DNA of 64,000 nt from Lachnospiraceae bacterium (lineage in GTDB: Bacteria > Bacillota > Clostridia > Lachnospirales > Lachnospiraceae), in NCBI GenBank assembly GCA_017482205.1, contig JAFUNK010000018.1:44304-108303 (forward strand). The letters are read 5' to 3'. Positions 60,853 to 64,000 of this stretch are shown in pieces. Both the position numbers and the translations under genes were made by a program. The notes under the pieces are model-generated. The model saw only the letters and a program-made list of their open reading frames with translations. It did not search any database and was not told the DNA's origin. How positions within the stretch are numbered: position 1 is the first letter of the stretch; each line of letters starts with the position of its first letter.

Positions 60853-61366
60853 ATTATCAGAAGAAAACCTCCATACTGACTCATTGGATGAATTTGTACG
60901 ACATCAGGAAGTTAAGGAATGTTGGAGAAAGATTGGTAACGAATTTATATTAGTCCCGAATGAGTTTGTAGAGGATTGGGATGCGGAAAAGTGCAGAGAG
61001 ATTGCACAGATAATGGTAGATGGAATAAAAGAAAACGGGTTTGCATATGGAGCATTTTTTGAAGATAAATTAGTGGGATACATTTATGTGTCTAAAAAAT
61101 TCTTTGGAAGTGCCAATCAATATATAGAACTGCAATTGTTTCATGTATCAGAACCTTTTCGAAGAAAGGGATTGGGCAAAGAGCTTTTTAGACTTGCGTG
61201 TGGTGAGGCTAAGATGCTTGGAGCGAAAAAAATATATATTTCGGCACATTCATCAAAGGAAAGCCAAGAAGCATATCGCAGATTGGGCTGTGTTGAAGCG
61301 CAGGAGGTAAATATGGAAATTGCACAAAATGAACCATTTGATATTCAAATGGAATACCAGTTGTAA
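60830..61366 (+). CDS. GNAT-family N-acetyltransferase
   Basis: From the ATG at 60830 (AGGAGA 5 bases upstream) the protein has 178 aa; an in-frame ATG at 60815 is an alternative. The GNAT acetyl-CoA loop is RRKGLGKELFRLACGEAKML near residue 113, preceded by YIELQLFHVSEPFRRKG and followed by the AYRRLGCVEAQE strand-turn. It overlaps the end of the APH-like gene by 23 bp. The APH plus GNAT pair recalls resistance cassettes, but the substrates cannot be read from sequence. Confidence 0.88.
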   Translation: MSIIIFTKLSEENLHTDSLDEFVRHQEVKECWRKIGNEFILVPNEFVEDWDAEKCREIAQIMVDGIKENGFAYGAFFEDKLVGYIYVSKKFFGSANQYIELQLFHVSEPFRRKGLGKELFRLACGEAKMLGAKKIYISAHSSKESQEAYRRLGCVEAQEVNMEIAQNEPFDIQMEYQL

Positions 61367-61485
61367 TTAAGAGACTGCAAAAGGATATCCGGATATTTCC
61401 TTATTATGATGGAAAAGAAAATGCTTATGAGGATATAGAGGAGAGAAGACAATTAGAAGCGGCTGCGAAGAGGTTATTTGGATGA
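61366..61485 (+). pseudogene. Open fragment resembling a protein C-terminus
   Basis: A frame without a usable start encodes KRLQKDIRIFPYYDGKEN and ends EERRQLEAAAKRLFG before a stop at 61483-61485. The composition is protein-like. It is most likely the tail of a deleted gene, lying between two GNAT genes. Confidence 0.35.
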
Positions 61486-61508
61486 GTTAAAGAAAGGAGG
61501 CGGTCGGC

Positions 61509-61970
61509 ATGAAAACTACACGCCGTGATAAAGGAAAAATGATTAGAATTATGGAGCAGATTGACCTGGAAAAATGTGGTATGATTTATGCAGAAGCATT
61601 CCCGATGGAACATTGGGGAATAGACTGGACACCGGAAAATGCAACAGAATATCTTAAAGATTTTTTTGAACAGAAAAGATTTGTTGGGTATGTATATGAA
61701 GAAAATGATGAAGTGTTAGGGTGTATATTCGCACTTTGTAAGCTTTCCGGAAGCAAAGAAGAGATTTACATTAATGAGATGGCAGTACTTCCTGAACGAC
61801 AAGGTCATGGAATAGGGAAGCAACTGTTAAATGCTGTTAAAGATTACAGTAAGGATAAAGGACTTGCAGGCATTGTTCTTTATACAAGTGAGTATGCACC
61901 GGCAGCTAAGTTTTACGAAAAAAACGGATTTAAGTTATCAAAGGGAACTATATGTATGTATTGCGAATGA
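61509..61970 (+). CDS. GNAT-family N-acetyltransferase
   Basis: The 153-aa protein has the acetyl-CoA loop PERQGHGIGKQLLNAVKDYS near residue 97, the catalytic-region INEMAVLPERQ strand and the YTSEYAPAAKFYEKNGFKLS motif near 123. A strong AAAGGAGG stands 8 bases before the ATG. Its N-terminal basic leader (MKTTRRDKGKMIR) is shared with the orphan ORF at 59745. It is short for a stand-alone GNAT but complete. Confidence 0.9.
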   Translation: MKTTRRDKGKMIRIMEQIDLEKCGMIYAEAFPMEHWGIDWTPENATEYLKDFFEQKRFVGYVYEENDEVLGCIFALCKLSGSKEEIYINEMAVLPERQGHGIGKQLLNAVKDYSKDKGLAGIVLYTSEYAPAAKFYEKNGFKLSKGTICMYCE

Positions 61971-62030
61971 TTGAAAGCCGGTGAATAAATATATGTATTA
62001 TAATGCACAAATTTGGTGGAGGCAGTTTAA

Positions 62031-62360
62031 ATGAATGAGCAAGTAAAAGAGTATATAGATAAATATCCAAGCGAGATTGTTGATATGTACAATAATTTAA
62101 GACAGATGATTTTTGATAGTGCTTCATGTGAACTGGAGGAAACATTGTGGGCGAAATTACCAAGCTATTGCGTCGGTGAAACTTTCGTGAGACTTATTCC
62201 ATTCAAAGACCATATTAACATTGAGGCAAAGGCAGTAATGCAGCATAAGGAGGAGTTGGCAGGTTATAAAATTACTCCCAAGGGAATGGTCCAGATTTAT
62301 TTAAAACAGGATATACCATACGAAGTTTTGGGGCAGATATTTGCAGAAACTTTAGGGTGA
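62031..62360 (+). CDS. DUF1801/YdhG-like small protein
   Basis: The 109-aa protein resembles the YdhG/DUF1801 family, small alpha/beta proteins with a conserved core pattern (YPSEIVDMYNNLRQMIFD, LWAKLPSYCVGETFVRLIPF and the following KDHINIEA, YKITPKGMVQIYLKQDIPYE). Function is unclear; one Bacillus member was proposed to be an iron chaperone. GGTGGAGG lies before the ATG. The stop codon is followed within 8 bases by an inverted-repeat element. Confidence 0.78.
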   Translation: MNEQVKEYIDKYPSEIVDMYNNLRQMIFDSASCELEETLWAKLPSYCVGETFVRLIPFKDHINIEAKAVMQHKEELAGYKITPKGMVQIYLKQDIPYEVLGQIFAETLG

Positions 62361-62368
62361 CAAAATAA

Positions 62369-62866
62369 GAATTGAGCGAGCTCTTTTGCGAGCGATGACA
62401 ATTGAACGCAGTTCAATTGTATGGGAATATTAAATAGATTAAAATTGAGTGAGCTTGCTATTAGCCAACTGCGGTACATATGGAAAAACAGCACTTTTTT
62501 TGAAATGGGCATAAATGACTTTTTTTCTGTTCCAATGCCCAAAAAACTGGATTTTATACTTAAAAAAAGTCTGTTTTGGGCATTATAGAGTAGAGTTACC
62601 TGTCTACTGCCCACAAAATTTCCAAAATGTGGGCATGGGTTGTGCCTTTTTTGCACTCTATGCCCAAAACCACTAAAATAACCGTAAAAATCCCTTAAAT
62701 TTGGGCATTGCCATGAAAAAATATGCTATATATGCCCATAAATGCAGTTTGATCTGCGTTGTAGCATTGGGAATCTGTCTTCACAGGTTTTTCTATGAAT
62801 GGGGCATGCCATACAATTGAACTTTGTTCAATTGTCATCGTTCGCAAAAAGCTCGCTCAATTCCGG
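62369..62866. mobile_element. ~498-bp MITE-like unit bounded by ~57-bp inverted repeats
   Basis: The left arm (62369-62426) and right arm (62808-62864) are inverted copies with one indel and about three mismatches. Each arm holds an inner dyad CAATTGAAC/GTTCAATTG (62399-62419 in the left arm). Repeat copy 2 lies between them. There is no transposase gene. Copy 1 of the inner repeat lacks these arms, so the arms and the inner repeat have separate histories. Confidence 0.7.
62462..62786. repeat. 325-bp noncoding repeat, copy 2, with four GGGCAT/ATGCCC dyads
   Basis: GGGCAT cores stand at 62507, 62578, 62631 and 62703 and their inverted partners at 62535, 62607, 62660 and 62732, so the offsets are 28, 29, 29 and 29 as in copy 1. 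The unit spacings (71, 53, 72) match copy 1 (71, 53, 72). This copy keeps the full ATGCCC in unit 1. No coding gene is supported. Confidence 0.88.
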
Positions 62867-62927
62867 CTTGAAAGTCAGATGGCTTTCGGTTTATCGGATG
62901 GATTCCAATCCGTTGAGGTAATGAACT

Positions 62928-63590
62928 ATGAATAAAGAATGGGCAGAATTAAACAAAACAATGCAATTGCAGATAAAGAAAAAGGATACTTTTTCTTTAG
63001 GGATAGCTACACTTATTGAACTTCGGAAAAAACTGATGGAACAGATTATGCAGTTTAGAAATGAATTGTCGAATGATGATTTTAGTGCTATGCCGTACAT
63101 GAATGCAAAAGGATACCACAGTAAGACAATTGCTTATTCACTTTGGCATATTTTTCGTATTGAAGATATTGTTGCACATTCACTTATTGCAGATAATGAG
63201 CAGATTTTCTTTGCAGGAGACTATCAAAGACGCATAAATTCGCCAATTATAACAACTGCAAATGAACTTGTAAAAGAAGAAATCAGAGATTTTTCAAAGC
63301 AACTTTGTATTGATGAATTATACAAATACATAACTGAGGTAGATAAAGCCACAACAGAAATTTTCAAATCACTTTCATATAGTGATTTGAAAGTAAAAAT
63401 GACAGATGAAAAAAAGCAATATTTAGAAAAGCTTAATGTTGTCAGTGAAGATGAGAATGCGTATTGGCTGATTGATTATTGGTGTGGAAAGGATATAAGG
63501 GGCTTGATACAGATGCCGTTTTCAAGACATTGGATTATGCACATTGAGGCTTGTCTGAGAATAGAAGGTAAAAATAGTTTTAAAGTTTGA
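62928..63590 (+). CDS. DinB/YfiT-like four-helix protein
   Basis: The 220-aa protein looks like a DinB-superfamily metal-binding bundle. Helices include LIELRKKLMEQIMQFRNELS and a conserved His in HSKTIAYSLWHIFRIEDIVA near residue 67; a later FSRHWIMHIEACLRI near 200 gives two more His residues, for a three-His site as in the family. Function could be a small-thiol-dependent transferase, as known for some relatives. GAGGT precedes the ATG, which follows the inverted-repeat element. A hairpin terminator is downstream. Confidence 0.75.
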   Translation: MNKEWAELNKTMQLQIKKKDTFSLGIATLIELRKKLMEQIMQFRNELSNDDFSAMPYMNAKGYHSKTIAYSLWHIFRIEDIVAHSLIADNEQIFFAGDYQRRINSPIITTANELVKEEIRDFSKQLCIDELYKYITEVDKATTEIFKSLSYSDLKVKMTDEKKQYLEKLNVVSEDENAYWLIDYWCGKDIRGLIQMPFSRHWIMHIEACLRIEGKNSFKV

Positions 63591-63621
63591 TGATGATAAT
63601 AGTATGTAACACGAAACAATG

Positions 63622-63679
63622 AGTGCATATTAAAAGTGTAAAATGACAATTTACATTTTTTAGAAAATATGCACTTTTT
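63622..63679 (+). terminator. Nested hairpin terminator after the DinB-like gene
   Basis: AGTGCATATT (63622-63631) pairs with AATATGCACT (63666-63675), with an inner GTGTAAA/TTTACAT-type stem, and a T run follows. A role as operator of the next gene is also possible. Confidence 0.65.
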
Positions 63680-63774
63680 GTATGGTGGTATGGGGGTTCT
63701 TTAAATGCTAGAATCTTATCGTATAAAGAAAATCCATGGATGCGTTGTATACAGATAGGGAGAATAGTAGAAAA

Positions 63775-63891
63775 ATGAGTTTGGGAAAAAATATACAATT
63801 TTTAAGAAAACAACAAAAGGTTACACAGGAAAGACTGGCAGAGAGAATGGCAGTATCCCGACATGGACCTGTTATAATAGGACTAAATTAA
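63775..63891 (+). pseudogene. XRE-family helix-turn-helix gene, truncated by an inserted element
   Basis: The frame encodes MSLGKNIQFLRKQQKVTQER and LAERMAVSR, the first half of a typical XRE DNA-binding domain. After CGACA near 63862 it departs from the family (expected Arg-Gln, seen Arg-His-Gly-Pro) and stops after 38 residues. The sequence that follows contains a strong hairpin and looks like the end of an element. Confidence 0.7.
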
Positions 63892-64000
63892 GAGAAACCC
63901 AACAAAATCAAGGGTTTGCACTGATTTAGTCCTATTTTTTTATGCCATTAGGTTAAGGTTAGGACAGCGCTGTTTACAATCAAAGACCTACATTTCAAAA
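63863..64000. mobile_element. Edge of an inserted element (continues beyond the window)
   Basis: From about 63863 the sequence no longer fits the XRE gene. A 13-bp perfect inverted repeat (63876-63888 with 63924-63936), with an inner AAACCC/GGGTTT stem, is followed by a run of T. Such subterminal hairpins protect insertion sequences from outside transcription. No transposase is visible in the remaining bases, so the family is not identified. Confidence 0.45.

Overview
The window comes from a low-GC, spore-forming, monoderm Firmicute, most likely a member of the Lachnospiraceae (Clostridia). The evidence is a division-cell wall (dcw) cluster that runs into the sporulation genes spoIIGA-sigE, a sigG gene, YlmC/YmxH, small families I associate with Lachnospiraceae (DUF5688-like, KTR zinc ribbon), ferredoxin-dependent oxidoreductases with flavodiiron protein and rubredoxin (anaerobe), and no CCA encoded in the tRNA. 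Nearly all genes lie on the + strand; the exceptions are sigG and an AraC-type regulator. All assignments are from reading the sequence; no database search was run.

Region 1 (1-19.7 kb) holds the end of a PASTA Ser/Thr kinase, rsgA, ychF, an OmpA-domain membrane protein, and then the dcw cluster: mraZ, rsmH, ftsL, two class B penicillin-binding proteins, murD, ftsW, murA, divIB, ftsZ. It continues into spoIIGA, sigE, a small conserved gene and an inverted sigG. The dcw cluster is reduced: mraY, murE, murF, murG, murC and ftsA are absent here. It has visible regulatory DNA: a four-repeat MraZ operator, a hairpin that buries the ribosome site of the second PBP, Spo0A-like boxes before spoIIGA, and a sigma-F/G-type promoter before sigG.

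Region 2 (19.8-33.8 kb) is housekeeping: YlmC/YmxH, nrdR, YqeG, aroE-aroK-aroQ, efp, a DUF5688-like protein, tRNA-Arg(CCG), an SH3b membrane protein, a Gfo/Idh/MocA oxidoreductase, glutamate dehydrogenase, a pair of unknown proteins and a membrane chemoreceptor. Two palindromic intergenic elements lie here.

Region 3 (34-41 kb) is a redox island: flavodiiron protein (apparently started by an AUU codon), rubredoxin, and a two-gene, four-module 2-oxoacid:ferredoxin oxidoreductase. It is followed by a type I toxin-antitoxin locus with a 29-residue toxin and an antisense RNA, and by a two-component system.

Region 4 (41-48 kb) is a probable glycolipid module: an acyltransferase, a GT8 glycosyltransferase, a GT8-acyltransferase fusion and a GT4 glycosyltransferase. 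Next come a PiT phosphate transporter and its DUF47 partner behind a Pho-box-like promoter.

Region 5 (48-59 kb) is accessory: an ABC exporter, LytTR plus DUF3021, TetR, an Ntn amidohydrolase, a creatininase-family enzyme, an APH-like kinase, AraC, a KTR zinc ribbon, acetyltransferases and an HD-GYP phosphodiesterase.

Region 6 (59-64 kb) is a turnover zone with short GNAT and APH-like genes, gene fragments, and two copies of a 324-bp noncoding repeat carrying four evenly built GGGCAT/ATGCCC dyads. One copy is enclosed by ~57-bp inverted repeats. The window ends in an XRE-type gene that appears to be cut by another element.
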